A stretch of 64,000 bases of DNA, taken from positions 3,224,001 to 3,288,000 of the forward strand of contig CP173058.1 in assembly GCA_044772875.1 (NCBI GenBank), read 5' to 3'. Position 1 is the stretch's first letter. The number at the start of each line of letters is the position of its first letter. Source of the DNA: Morganella morganii_D. Its GTDB lineage: Bacteria > Pseudomonadota > Gammaproteobacteria > Enterobacterales > Enterobacteriaceae. The notes beneath the pieces were generated by a model. That model was not told the origin of the DNA and searched no databases. It saw nothing but the letters and a program-made list of their open reading frames with translations. The position numbers were made by a program, and so were the translations under genes. This document shows positions 27,574-40,632 of this stretch, piece by piece.

Positions 27574-27592
27574 GATGTTATAACATAACATA
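27574..27592 (-). promoter_or_regulatory. Candidate Zur box upstream of zevAB
   Basis: ATGTTAT-aac-ATAACAT (27575-27591) is a palindrome with perfect 7-base arms. It closely matches the enterobacterial Zur operator core TGTTATA.TATAACA. It lies just upstream of zevA in the divergent region shared with the chemoreceptor gene. Confidence 0.75.
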
Positions 27593-27787
27593 TAGATGGG
27601 CATGAAAATACTGTTTTCTCCGGGCAGAAGAATACCGGATAATCAGAAAATGTATCATAAAATGACGAAAATGCGATCTCTGCCACAAATATCCGCCATT
27701 CATTCACCCGCTCAATAAAACATCATAAAGATATAAATTACACCGCCGATAACTCAAATATACCCTTATTTGTTTCGGGAGTTTTGT

Positions 27788-29722
27788 ATGTCCTGGTATC
27801 CGTCCCGCATTTCAACCCGCCTGACTATCGGGGGCATCCTGCTCCTGGCTGTCACCACTGCTATTATCATTGTTGTTATGCTGTGGCGCGGTCAGCCCCG
27901 CGTTGTGGAAATTAATACTGCATTAATTGAAGAAACCGGGCGCGGCCTGACATCCCGGCTCAGTACGATTTTATCTCAGACAGACGGAAAAACCGTCAGC
28001 CTGGCACGTCTGGCTGAGGTTCTGCCGAATGATGAGGCGCTGTACCGCTATATCCCGCCCAATCTGATTGAAAGCAACAGCCTGATCACCGGCGGCGGGA
28101 TCTGGCCGGAGCCCGGAGCATTCACCCCGGGAACAGAGAAACGCAGCTTTTTCTGGGCCCGGAATACGACCGGGGAACTGGTCTTTTCTGATGAATACAA
28201 TGCAGAGAGTGCCGGTAATTATCACAATGAAAGCTGGTACCGGAATGCCCGCGGGCAATCCACTGAAAGCTGTTTGTGGTCTGATGTTTACAGGGATGCC
28301 ATTTCCGGTGTGAATATGGTGACCTGTAACGTTCCGTATAAAACGGACGGAAAATTTTCCGGTGTCGCAACAACAGATATCCGCCTGGATAATATCGCCG
28401 CTATTATGCAGCAATACGGTAACGGCACCGGCGGCTATGCCTTTGTAACAGACCGGCAGGGACAGCTGATTTATTTTCCCGGCGATGACAGTAAAAAATT
28501 TAAAACCTTTGATGAGCTGGCTTCCCAATCAGCCTGGCTGGCACCGGTTGCTGCAAGCCTGAAGCAATCGCATTCTGAGCAGTCCGCAATCGATAGTGTC
28601 CGCATTGATAATGACGGGCAACTGAATACGCCCTCACAGGTGATGCTGTTCCCTATGGCGGATACCGGGTGGATTATCGGCCTTGTCACGCCGGAAAGCC
28701 GGATCACCGGGCTGGCAAAAGTGATGATGCAGGATGTACTGGAAGCACTGTTGCCGATTATGGCATTGCTGTTGCTGGGATCCTGGCTGGTTGTCCGCCG
28801 TCTGATCACCCGTCTTGATGAAACCCGTAAAGCCCTCGATGATATCGCACAGGGAGAAGGCGACCTGACACGGCGCATGGAAGTGCGCGGTGCCGATGAG
28901 ATATCGGCTATCTCACAGGCATTTAATCTGTTTGCTGATAAAATATCATCCATGTTGCTCACTGTGCGCAGCAGCAGTTCTGTTGTGGCCGGAAATACTG
29001 TTAATCTGGCCGATAATAATAACGAGTTATCCGCACGGGTTACACAGCAGGCGGCCGCACTGGAACAAAGCGCTTCCGCAATGGAAGAACTGAACGCAAC
29101 GGTTCGTCAGAACAGTGAGAACACTCATCAGGCCGATGAACTGGCAGAAACTACCGCACAGACCGCAAGCCGCTGCGGGGATATGATGCGCGATGTTATT
29201 TCGACAATGAACAGCGTCAGTACATCATCCGGACGAATGGTTGAAATCGTGTCAGTGATCGACAGTATTGCATTCCAGACCAATATTCTGGCACTGAATG
29301 CCGCTGTAGAGGCTGCACGTGCCGGTGATTCCGGGCGTGGCTTTGCGGTGGTTGCCACCGAAGTCAGGTCACTGGCTCAGCGCAGCGCACAGGCGGCACA
29401 GGAGATTAAGGTGCTGATTGATGAGTCCGTGCAAAATGTCAGAACCGGCAGTAATCAGGTGCATGAAGCCGGAGAAACTCTGGCTGATCTGGTGATGGAT
29501 GTATTACAGGTAAGACAGCTGATGAGTGATATCCGCGTTGCCGGTGAAGAACAAAGCAAAGGACTGGCCGAGGTAACAATGGCAGTCTCAGAGATGGATA
29601 CCACAGTGCAGCAGAATGCCACATTAATTGATGATGCCGCTTCACGGACGCAAGTCCTGAGGAGAGAAGCCGAACAGCTCGCACAAATGGTATCGGCCTT
29701 TAAATTACCGGAACCGCATTAA
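27788..29722 (+). CDS. Methyl-accepting chemotaxis protein with dCACHE-type sensor domain
   Basis: Transmembrane chemoreceptor of 644 residues from the ATG at 27788 (GGGAG seven bases upstream). Order: membrane segment about 12-32; periplasmic sensor about 33-315 that looks like a double CACHE domain (WYRNARGQ, VATTDIRL, GGYAFVTDRQG); second membrane segment about 318-337; HAMP about 338-392; then the cytoplasmic signalling hairpin with the tip IAFQTNILALNAAVEAARAG near residues 491-520. It ends LPEPH and lacks a C-terminal NWETF-type CheR tether. The ligand is unknown; dCACHE receptors often sense amino acids. Confidence 0.92.
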   Translation: MSWYPSRISTRLTIGGILLLAVTTAIIIVVMLWRGQPRVVEINTALIEETGRGLTSRLSTILSQTDGKTVSLARLAEVLPNDEALYRYIPPNLIESNSLITGGGIWPEPGAFTPGTEKRSFFWARNTTGELVFSDEYNAESAGNYHNESWYRNARGQSTESCLWSDVYRDAISGVNMVTCNVPYKTDGKFSGVATTDIRLDNIAAIMQQYGNGTGGYAFVTDRQGQLIYFPGDDSKKFKTFDELASQSAWLAPVAASLKQSHSEQSAIDSVRIDNDGQLNTPSQVMLFPMADTGWIIGLVTPESRITGLAKVMMQDVLEALLPIMALLLLGSWLVVRRLITRLDETRKALDDIAQGEGDLTRRMEVRGADEISAISQAFNLFADKISSMLLTVRSSSSVVAGNTVNLADNNNELSARVTQQAAALEQSASAMEELNATVRQNSENTHQADELAETTAQTASRCGDMMRDVISTMNSVSTSSGRMVEIVSVIDSIAFQTNILALNAAVEAARAGDSGRGFAVVATEVRSLAQRSAQAAQEIKVLIDESVQNVRTGSNQVHEAGETLADLVMDVLQVRQLMSDIRVAGEEQSKGLAEVTMAVSEMDTTVQQNATLIDDAASRTQVLRREAEQLAQMVSAFKLPEPH

Positions 29723-29735
29723 CAATACCGGTATC

Positions 29736-29764
29736 TTTCCCGGCAGAAAACTTTCTGCCGGGAA
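29736..29764. terminator. Hairpin between convergent MCP gene and yghU
   Basis: TTTCCCGGCAGAAA / TTTCTGCCGGGAAA arms with a three- to four-base loop. T residues at the arm ends on both strands make it a likely bidirectional terminator for the convergent genes. Confidence 0.75.
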
Positions 29765-29775
29765 ACCGCGAAATA

Positions 29776-30618
29776 TCAGTCCAGATCTGACGCGTCATGA
29801 CGTTCACGGATAAACCGGCCTGGCGCTTCTCCGCCGCTGCGGTTAACCCGGCGTCCGCGCTGAACAGCCGGACGTGCCGCAATCTGTTCCGCCCAGCGGA
29901 TCACATGCGGATATTCGCTGACAGACAGAAATGTCGCCGCATTGTACAAAGTCCCCAGCACTAACCCGCCATACCATGGCCAGGCGGCCATATCAGCAAT
30001 GGTGTAGTTATCACCGGCAATAAATTCATGCTGACTGAGCTGACGGTTCAGGACATCCAGCTGGCGTTTGGTTTCCATCGCGTAACGGTTAATCGGATAT
30101 TCATATTTTTCTGGTGCATACGCATAGAAATGGCCAAACCCGCCGCCGACAAACGGAGCTGATCCCATCTGCCAGAACAACCATGACAGGGTTTCAGCCC
30201 GCTCAGGCTGTGTTTCCGGCAGGAACAAAGAGAATTTTTCTGCCAGATAGGTCAGAATTGCGCCAGATTCAAAGATCCGTACCGGCTCTGCACCACTTCT
30301 GTCGACCAATGCCGGGATTTTTGAGTTCGGGTTAATATCCACAAATCCGGAACCAAACTGGTCGCCTTCGCCGATATCAATCAGCCAGGCATCATATTCC
30401 GCATCGCGGATCCCCGCAGCCAGCAGTTCTTCAAGCATGATAGTGACTTTCTGGCCGTTAGGTGTTCCCAGCGAGTAAAGCTGCAATGGGTGTTTACCCA
30501 CAGACAGGGCTTTTTCATGTGTTGCCCCGGCAACAGGACGGTTGGTATTGGCAAATTTTCCGCCGTTTTTCTGTTTCCATTCCCACACCAGAGGCGGGAC
30601 ATAAGTTGGATCAGCCAT
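29776..30618 (-). CDS. yghU: Glutathione S-transferase-like disulfide-bond reductase YghU
   Basis: Nu-class GST of 280 residues (E. coli YghU 288), which in E. coli reduces disulfides using two bound glutathiones. The thioredoxin-like domain (LYSLGTPNGQKVTIMLEELL, NPNSKIPAL, ESGAILTYLAEKF) is followed by the helical domain (DNYTIADMAAWPWY). AGGAG precedes the ATG at 30618. It lies downstream of, and on the same strand as, the rRNA operon but is separated from it by that operon's terminator. Confidence 0.94.
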   Translation of the reverse strand: MADPTYVPPLVWEWKQKNGGKFANTNRPVAGATHEKALSVGKHPLQLYSLGTPNGQKVTIMLEELLAAGIRDAEYDAWLIDIGEGDQFGSGFVDINPNSKIPALVDRSGAEPVRIFESGAILTYLAEKFSLFLPETQPERAETLSWLFWQMGSAPFVGGGFGHFYAYAPEKYEYPINRYAMETKRQLDVLNRQLSQHEFIAGDNYTIADMAAWPWYGGLVLGTLYNAATFLSVSEYPHVIRWAEQIAARPAVQRGRRVNRSGGEAPGRFIRERHDASDLD

Positions 30619-30784
30619 GAAGATTCTCCTTGGTATTATCTGCAGGATTTAAGTGATCAGTTATCCAATCTACCTTCCGGTGCATAAAATACAAACTGAA
30701 TTATTTTGCTGATCTTTGTCAGGATCTCAGCGGAGGCGGGTTTCGGTGGTTTCAGAGAGGGCTATTTTTTCTTTTCCCCAAACG

Positions 30785-30812
30785 CAAAAAAGCCACCCAA
30801 CGGGTGGCTTCT
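30785..30812 (-). terminator. Terminator of the rRNA operon
   Basis: On the minus strand, GAAGCCACCCGTTGGGTGGC plus a T-run forms a strong hairpin, 12 bases past the 5S rRNA end. No tRNA gene lies between 5S and this terminator. Confidence 0.92.
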
Positions 30813-30823
30813 TCACTTTATAA

Positions 30824-30943
30824 TAACCTGGCGGTTCCCTACTCTCACATGGGGAGACCCCACACTACCATCGGCGCTACGGCGTTTCACTTCTGAGTTC
30901 GGCATGGGATCAGGTGGGACCACCGCGCTACGGCCGCCAGGCA
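30824..30943 (-). rRNA. rrf: 5S ribosomal RNA
   Basis: 120 bases nearly identical to E. coli 5S, from TGCCTGGCGGCCGTAGCGCG to the complementary CGCCAGG end. Last gene of the rRNA operon. Any ORFs read across it are spurious. Confidence 0.97.
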
Positions 30944-31057
30944 AATTCATTTCAATCCAAAACAAGCTTTATCATGAAGAGTTTCCGCTTTCGCTCTCCT
31001 CTCCATCATCTGAAAAATTATTCTTCGTCTCTCAACTCAAAACACCTTCGGTGTTGT

Positions 31058-33965
<2,908 letters not shown>

Positions 33966-34203
33966 TCACAACCCGAAAGTGTCTTTCTGTACGGGTCGCT
34001 GCGCGTCATAATTTCTTTGTCGGGCAGTGCTCGCAATGCTCACATACTGATGTATGCTCCGCTTGCTGTGCGCTGGCCTCCGCGAAATTATTTAGCTCGC
34101 TTCCCCTCGAAAGTGAGTACTTTCAAAGTCGTTCGGCTGAGAGACTCATCAGTATTACCTCGGTGATAATACTGATTGTTTCAATTTTTCAGCTTGTTCC
34201 GGA

Positions 34204-34216
34204 TTGTTAAAGAGCA
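34204..34216 (-). promoter_or_regulatory. boxA antitermination element in the 16S-23S spacer
   Basis: Minus-strand TGCTCTTTAACAA lies between tRNA-Glu and 23S, identical to the leader boxA at 36129. It recruits the Nus antitermination complex. Confidence 0.8.
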
Positions 34217-34286
34217 TAATTGTTAAGCTGACTCTTGAATCAGCTTAATCATTATTGGCAGATGACTTTCACTCACCCGCGCAGAC

Positions 34287-34362
34287 TGGCGTCCCCTAGG
34301 GGATTCGAACCCCTGTTACCGCCGTGAAAGGGCGGTGTCCTGGGCCTCTAGACGAAGGGGAC
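34287..34362 (-). tRNA. gltT: tRNA-Glu (UUC anticodon)
   Basis: 76 bases with encoded CCA, in the 16S-23S spacer. The anticodon loop CTTTCAC gives TTC (34326-34328). All arms pair. A single tRNA-Glu spacer is the rrnB/C/E/G type of E. coli; the symbol is only an analogy. Confidence 0.96.
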
Positions 34363-34446
34363 AGTAGTCAGCTTCGCAGACGCTCATCTGCTCATCATTT
34401 CTATCAGACAATCTGTGTGAACACTCACATTTCAAATCAGCATAGG

Positions 34447-35989
<1,543 letters not shown>

Positions 35990-36128
35990 AAAGTGTCTGA
36001 TGCTCAAAGAATTAAACTGTTTACTGCTGCTTATTGCTAAGCTGCTGCATTGGTCACTCTTCAAGACTTCTCAAAAATATATTTTTTGTGATATGTCCTG
36101 CGAGTGCCCACACAGATTGTCTGATAAA

Positions 36129-36141
36129 TTGTTAAAGAGCA
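36129..36141 (-). promoter_or_regulatory. boxA antitermination element in the rrn leader
   Basis: Minus-strand TGCTCTTTAACAA about 140 bases upstream of 16S, the standard enterobacterial boxA. The neighbouring sequence down to about 36100 matches the conserved leader, including the TCTGTGTGGGCACTCGCAGG-like block. Confidence 0.85.
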
Positions 36142-36302
36142 GTTGCAACATTCGCTGCCGTTGCCGGTCTTCTGCGTTGTTGCGAGGCTGCGTATATTAC
36201 GTTTCCAGCCTCTCCGAGTCAAGCGTTGTTTTTCAACTTTCCGCTTTTTCTCTTTCTGCCGGAACCGCGTGTTATCGCGTTGTTCCGTGTCAGTGGTGGC
36301 GC

Positions 36303-36330
36303 ATTATAGACACTCGCTGAGATCACGCAA
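36303..36330 (-). promoter_or_regulatory. rRNA operon promoter
   Basis: Minus strand: TTGCGT (36325-36330), 16-base spacer, TATAAT (36303-36308), then a GC-rich discriminator (GCGCC). A/T-tract DNA just upstream (36335-36375) fits an UP element. The 16-base spacing and GC-rich discriminator are typical of stringently controlled rRNA promoters. A second promoter could not be separated from it. Confidence 0.75.
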
Positions 36331-36369
36331 GTGTTTATTGCAAAAAAATGTTTGTTCGCGTTTTTTTTA

Positions 36370-36411
36370 GACAAAACATGTATATTTGCGCTTTTATTCG
36401 CCTGTTTTGTC
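36370..36411. repeat. GACAAAACA inverted repeat between rrn and yieP
   Basis: GACAAAACA (36370-36378) and TGTTTTGTC (36403-36411) are perfect 9-base arms 24 bases apart. They lie in the divergent rrn/yieP region, upstream of the rrn promoter and about 75 bases before yieP. Possible operator pair, for instance for YieP itself; not proven. Confidence 0.45.
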
Positions 36412-36483
36412 ATTAATATGCACCATAATGCTTCATATATATCATTATCCCGCTTTGTTAATGCATCGCACCAAGGAATCAGA

Positions 36484-37170
36484 ATGCAGTTTTCAGAACA
36501 ACTCAATGCGTCACAAAAGAACCTGTCTTACCTTCTGGCTGAAAAACTGGGGCAGCAGATTTTATCCGGCCAATATCCGCCGGAGTCTATTCTGCCGGGT
36601 GAGATTGAGTTGGCAGAGCAGTTCGGGGTAAGCCGGACGGCAGTCCGTGAGGCAGTAAAAATGCTGGCGGCGAAAGGAATGGTCTTGCCGCGTCCGCGCA
36701 TCGGTACCCGTGTGATGCCGGTGATAAGCTGGAATTTCCTTGATCATGACTTTATTAAGTGGTGGCTGAGCAGCGGAGACCACCAGCAGGTACTGAAATA
36801 TTTCCGCGAGCTGCGCGCCGCGATTGAACCCCAGGCCTGCGCACTGACAGCAGCAAATGCAGGAAAAGAACAAAAACAGTCACTCTCCTTTCTGTTAAAA
36901 GAGATGACATTATTATCCGGCCATTTTGAGCGGGATAAATGGATAGCCGTTGATCACCGCTTCCATCACCTTATTTATCAGGCATGCGGAAATCCGTTTT
37001 TTGCTTCTTTCGCGAATTTATTTGATTTTGTATATCACAACTTCTTTGAATCCATCACCACCAATCAGGTTATTGAGATTGATCTCCACAAAGAAATTGT
37101 GGATGCCATTATCGACGGGAACGGAGAACGTGCCCGTCAGGCATGTCAGGTGTTGTTGAGCAAAGTGTGA
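36484..37170 (+). CDS. yieP: FadR/GntR-family transcriptional regulator YieP
   Basis: GntR-type repressor of 228 residues. The N-terminal winged helix (about 12-75) has ILPGEIELAEQFGVSRTAVREAVKML, and the C-terminal FCD ligand domain has the usual helical pattern with DHRFHHLIY. ATG 36484 has AAGGA seven bases upstream and aligns with E. coli YieP; the frame remains open upstream, but that stretch is the promoter region. It is followed 53 bases later by hsrA, as in E. coli. Confidence 0.93.
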   Translation: MQFSEQLNASQKNLSYLLAEKLGQQILSGQYPPESILPGEIELAEQFGVSRTAVREAVKMLAAKGMVLPRPRIGTRVMPVISWNFLDHDFIKWWLSSGDHQQVLKYFRELRAAIEPQACALTAANAGKEQKQSLSFLLKEMTLLSGHFERDKWIAVDHRFHHLIYQACGNPFFASFANLFDFVYHNFFESITTNQVIEIDLHKEIVDAIIDGNGERARQACQVLLSKV

Positions 37171-37223
37171 ATATGTAATAGTTGCACTACTGACTATTAA
37201 GAGATAATGCATTAAGGGAAAAC

Positions 37224-38639
37224 ATGTTTAAAACAGCCCGGAATATGGCGGGTCTGCCGTGGATTGCCGCGATGGCGTTCTTTATGCAGGCGCTGGATGC
37301 CACCATTCTGAACACCGCACTGCCGGATATTGCCAGAAGCCTGAACCACTCTCCGCTGGCGATGCAGTCCGCTGTTATCAGTTATACCCTGACAGTAGCG
37401 CTGCTGATCCCGGTCAGCGGCTGGCTGGCTGACCGCTTCGGTACCCGGCGGGTGTTTATCATTGCAGTGATTCTGTTTTCCTTCGGTTCTTTATTATGTG
37501 CCTTTTCACCTAATCTGCCGTTTCTGGTGGTATCGCGGATTATTCAGGGGATAGGCGGGGCGATGATGATGCCGGTTGCCCGGCTGGCATTGCTGCGTGC
37601 TTATCCGCGCAGCGAACTGCTGCCGATTCTCAACTTTGTGACTATTCCGGGATTAGTCGGCCCGGTGCTGGGGCCGCTGCTCGGCGGGATCCTGGTGACT
37701 TACGCTACCTGGCACTGGATTTTTATCATTAATATTCCTATCGGGATTCTGGGGATTATCTACGCCATCCGCCATATGCCCGATTTCACCATGCCGAAGC
37801 GCCGGTTTGATACATTAGGCTTTGCCCTGCTCGGTGCCGGGCTGGTGTCTGTTTCTGTCAGTCTGGATCTGTTCGGGGATAATGCCCTGGCAGCGGCGAC
37901 ACCATTCCTGGTGATGGGTAGTGGTTTTGCCCTGCTGACTGTCTATGCACTGCACGCCCGCCGTATTGCAGCTCCGATTATCCCGCTGAGTCTGTTCCGC
38001 ACACGGACATTCAGCGTCGGGATCGCCGGTAACGTTGCCACAAGACTGGGTACCGGCTGTATTCCGTTTCTGATGCCACTGATGTTACAGGTTGGTTTTG
38101 GTTATCCGGCAGTGGTGGCAGGGATGATGATGGCCCCGACAGCTATCGGCTCTATTCTGGCAAAATCGGCGGTCACTCAGATTCTTCGCCGCTACGGCTA
38201 TCGTCTGACATTATTTGCGGTCACACTGGTGATCGGCGCAATCATTTCATCCTTCTATTTCCAGTCGCCGGGAATGTCGATTTATCTCCTGGTTCTGCCG
38301 CTGTTTATTCTCGGGATGGCGATGTCCACGCAGTTTACGGCAATGAATACCATTACTCTCGCGGATCTGACAGAGCACAATGCCAGTTCCGGTAACAGTG
38401 TGCTGGCCGTGACCCAGCAGCTTTCCATCAGTTTCGGGATTGCGGTGAGTGCGTCTGTATTACGCTATTTTGAGTCTCAGGATTGGGGATCAATCGTTGA
38501 TAATTTCCACGCGACATTTGTGACTGTCGGGGTGATGACGATTCTGTCGGCGTTTGTGTTCCTGTTCCTGAGCCGGACTGACGGGCGGAATATGATTAAA
38601 AAGAAAACCCGCCCCTCAGACAGCCCGGCCTCACATTAA
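37224..38639 (+). CDS. hsrA: HsrA/YieO, MFS drug-resistance-type transporter (DHA2)
   Basis: Inner-membrane MFS protein of 471 residues (E. coli HsrA 475) with about 14 hydrophobic segments. Motif A appears as GWLADRFGTRRVF and motif C as GLVGPVLGPLLGG. It starts at an ATG with AAGGGAAAAC upstream. Its stop overlaps the stop of convergent rbsR by two bases (TTAA), leaving no room for a terminator. The substrate is not known. Confidence 0.92.
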   Translation: MFKTARNMAGLPWIAAMAFFMQALDATILNTALPDIARSLNHSPLAMQSAVISYTLTVALLIPVSGWLADRFGTRRVFIIAVILFSFGSLLCAFSPNLPFLVVSRIIQGIGGAMMMPVARLALLRAYPRSELLPILNFVTIPGLVGPVLGPLLGGILVTYATWHWIFIINIPIGILGIIYAIRHMPDFTMPKRRFDTLGFALLGAGLVSVSVSLDLFGDNALAAATPFLVMGSGFALLTVYALHARRIAAPIIPLSLFRTRTFSVGIAGNVATRLGTGCIPFLMPLMLQVGFGYPAVVAGMMMAPTAIGSILAKSAVTQILRRYGYRLTLFAVTLVIGAIISSFYFQSPGMSIYLLVLPLFILGMAMSTQFTAMNTITLADLTEHNASSGNSVLAVTQQLSISFGIAVSASVLRYFESQDWGSIVDNFHATFVTVGVMTILSAFVFLFLSRTDGRNMIKKKTRPSDSPASH

Positions 38640-39637
38640 CGGCGGATAACAGAACCCCGGTTTATCAGCGCCGGGGTCAGCACCAGTAAATCAGAAGGTG
38701 CATCCGCGTCATCCATACGCCTCAGAAGTTTATCCACAGCCAGTTTTCCCAGCTCATCTTTAGGCTGATGAATAGTAGTCAGCGGCGGGGTGAGGAATGC
38801 TGCCAGGTCGATATCATCATAACCGATGACCGCAATATCCTGCGGGATACGCAATCCTTTCTGCCAGATAGCCTGATAAGCACCGACCGCCATCGCATCG
38901 TTACCGGCAAATACCGCCTGCGGCGGCACCGGCAGAGAAAGCAGCTGATTCATTGCGCTGAAACCGCCGCTGAATTCAAAATCACTCTCCAGCACATACT
39001 CCGGCAGTACATCCAGCCCGGCCTGGGCCATCGCACGGTAAAAACCGTCCAGACGGGATTTGGCCGGTGATTTATCCAGCGGCCCGGCAATACAGGCAAT
39101 CCGGGTAAAGCCGTTTTCGATAAGATGATTGGTGGCGATTTCACCGCCGAGGAAAGAGTTATCCTGAATCACATCCCCGCCGAATTCAAACGGCGACCAG
39201 TCCATCATGACCATCGGCAGCCGCGGATAGCGGCTGAGCACATCTGCTGACGGGCCTTTTATCTCCGTACACATCAGCAGCAGACCATCCACCCGCTTTT
39301 GCAGCAGGGTTTCCAGGCTGCTGTTCATCCGTTTGTGATCCCCTTCCGTATTACAGAGGATCAGGCTGTAGCCGCGCTCATAGCAACTGCGCTCCACCCC
39401 CCGGACGACTTCCGCATAAAACGGGTTATTACTGGTGGTCACCAGCATCCCGATGGTGTTTGTGCGGTTCATTTTCAGGCTGCGCGCAAGCGCAGACGGC
39501 GCATAATTCAGTTCGGCAATGGCATCATTCACTTTCTTGCGTACACCGTCACTGACAAAACGGTTATTGTTGATGACATGGGAAACTGTCGAAGTGGAAA
39601 CCCCCGCCAGCCGTGCCACATCTTTCATCGTCGCCAC
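38636..39637 (-). CDS. rbsR: Ribose operon repressor RbsR
   Basis: LacI-family repressor of 333 residues, released from DNA by ribose. The HTH (MKDVARLAGVSTSTVSHVI) is followed by the hinge and periplasmic-binding-like domain with IQDNSFLGGEIA and VIGYDDIDLA. I chose GTG 39637 because it gives V/M-ATMKDVARL as in E. coli and follows the rbsK stop by four bases; the ATG at 39628 is also possible. It ends the rbs operon and should bind the two palindromes before rbsD. Confidence 0.95.
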   Translation of the reverse strand: MATMKDVARLAGVSTSTVSHVINNNRFVSDGVRKKVNDAIAELNYAPSALARSLKMNRTNTIGMLVTTSNNPFYAEVVRGVERSCYERGYSLILCNTEGDHKRMNSSLETLLQKRVDGLLLMCTEIKGPSADVLSRYPRLPMVMMDWSPFEFGGDVIQDNSFLGGEIATNHLIENGFTRIACIAGPLDKSPAKSRLDGFYRAMAQAGLDVLPEYVLESDFEFSGGFSAMNQLLSLPVPPQAVFAGNDAMAVGAYQAIWQKGLRIPQDIAVIGYDDIDLAAFLTPPLTTIHQPKDELGKLAVDKLLRRMDDADAPSDLLVLTPALINRGSVIRR

Positions 39638-39641
39638 AGTT

Positions 39642-40568
39642 TTAACCACGCTCCGCAAGGAAAGCATCTATTTCACGGCGCCACGGCACAGATGGCTGTG
39701 CTCCCCGGCGGGTGACGGAGATCGCAGCCGCCGCATGGGCAAAACGCACAGCGTCATCTGCCGGTTTTCCTTCCAGCAGGGCAGTGACATACGCACCATT
39801 AAAGGTATCGCCGGCCGCGATAGTATCCACCGCATTGACTTTAAAGCCCGGAATACGGCGGCCTTCACCATTGACACTCAGCCAGACACCGCGGCTGCCC
39901 AGGGTGATCAGCACCTGTTCAATACCTTTATCATGCAGTACCTGCGCGGCTTTGGCTGCTCCGGTTTCATCACTGACAGAAATACCGGTCAGTTTTTCCG
40001 CTTCGGTTTCATTCGGGGTGATAACATCCACCAGCTTCAGCAGGTTGTCCGGTAATTCCCGCGCCGGAGCCGGATTGAGGATCACTTTGGTCTGATGATT
40101 TTTTGCGGCCGCAGCGGCGGCAATCACGGTTTCCAGCGGGGATTCCAGCTGCATTAGCAGGGCATCGGATTGCTCAACAATCCTCTTATAAGGTGCAAAA
40201 TGTTCCGGCGTCAGCGCGGCATTGGCACCGGCACTGATACCAATGACGTTTTCACCGTCTTCATTAACAAAGATCATTGCCACGCCGGTGGTCGCTTCCG
40301 GCACCACGCTGATTGCAGCGGTATGAATGCGGTCGCGCTGCAATTGCACCAGAATTTCCGCGCCGATGGCATCATCCCCCACACAGGCAATAAAGGTAAT
40401 ATCAGCACCGCTGCGCCCGCAGGCCACAGCCTGGTTCGCGCCTTTGCCGCCGAAGGCTGTCTGATATTGCTTACCGATCACCGTTTCGCCCGGAGCCGGA
40501 AATTGTGCAATATTCATAATATGATCGACATTAATACTGCCGAGAACGGTCAGACGGGATGTTGTCAT
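39642..40568 (-). CDS. rbsK: Ribokinase
   Basis: PfkB-family kinase that phosphorylates D-ribose to ribose 5-phosphate in the cytosol. The 308 residues include the N-terminal GGKGANQAVA signature and the C-terminal DTIAAGDTFNGA motif with the catalytic Asp and anion hole. ATG 40568 has AAAGG upstream; a further 27 bases of open frame have no better start. It is separated from rbsB by a strong hairpin, so its level may be lower than that of the binding protein. Confidence 0.96.
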   Translation of the reverse strand: MTTSRLTVLGSINVDHIMNIAQFPAPGETVIGKQYQTAFGGKGANQAVACGRSGADITFIACVGDDAIGAEILVQLQRDRIHTAAISVVPEATTGVAMIFVNEDGENVIGISAGANAALTPEHFAPYKRIVEQSDALLMQLESPLETVIAAAAAAKNHQTKVILNPAPARELPDNLLKLVDVITPNETEAEKLTGISVSDETGAAKAAQVLHDKGIEQVLITLGSRGVWLSVNGEGRRIPGFKVNAVDTIAAGDTFNGAYVTALLEGKPADDAVRFAHAAAAISVTRRGAQPSVPWRREIDAFLAERG

Positions 40569-40597
40569 TACCTTTATTTCCTTAATTGCTGACAATA

Positions 40598-40622
40598 CTC
40601 CCCGGCACGCTGTGCCGGGGAG
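40598..40622 (-). terminator. Intercistronic hairpin between rbsB and rbsK
   Basis: CTCCCCGGCAC / GTGCCGGGGAG, an 11-base-pair perfect stem with a GCT loop, 10 bases past the rbsB stop and with no T-run. More likely an mRNA 3'-end stabiliser or partial attenuator than a full terminator. Confidence 0.7.
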
Positions 40623-40632
40623 GCTGATATCG

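Noticed and set aside
36331..36483. N-terminal extension of YieP by 51 residues
   Set aside because: It overlaps the promoter region; the ATG at 36484 has AAGGA and matches the E. coli start.
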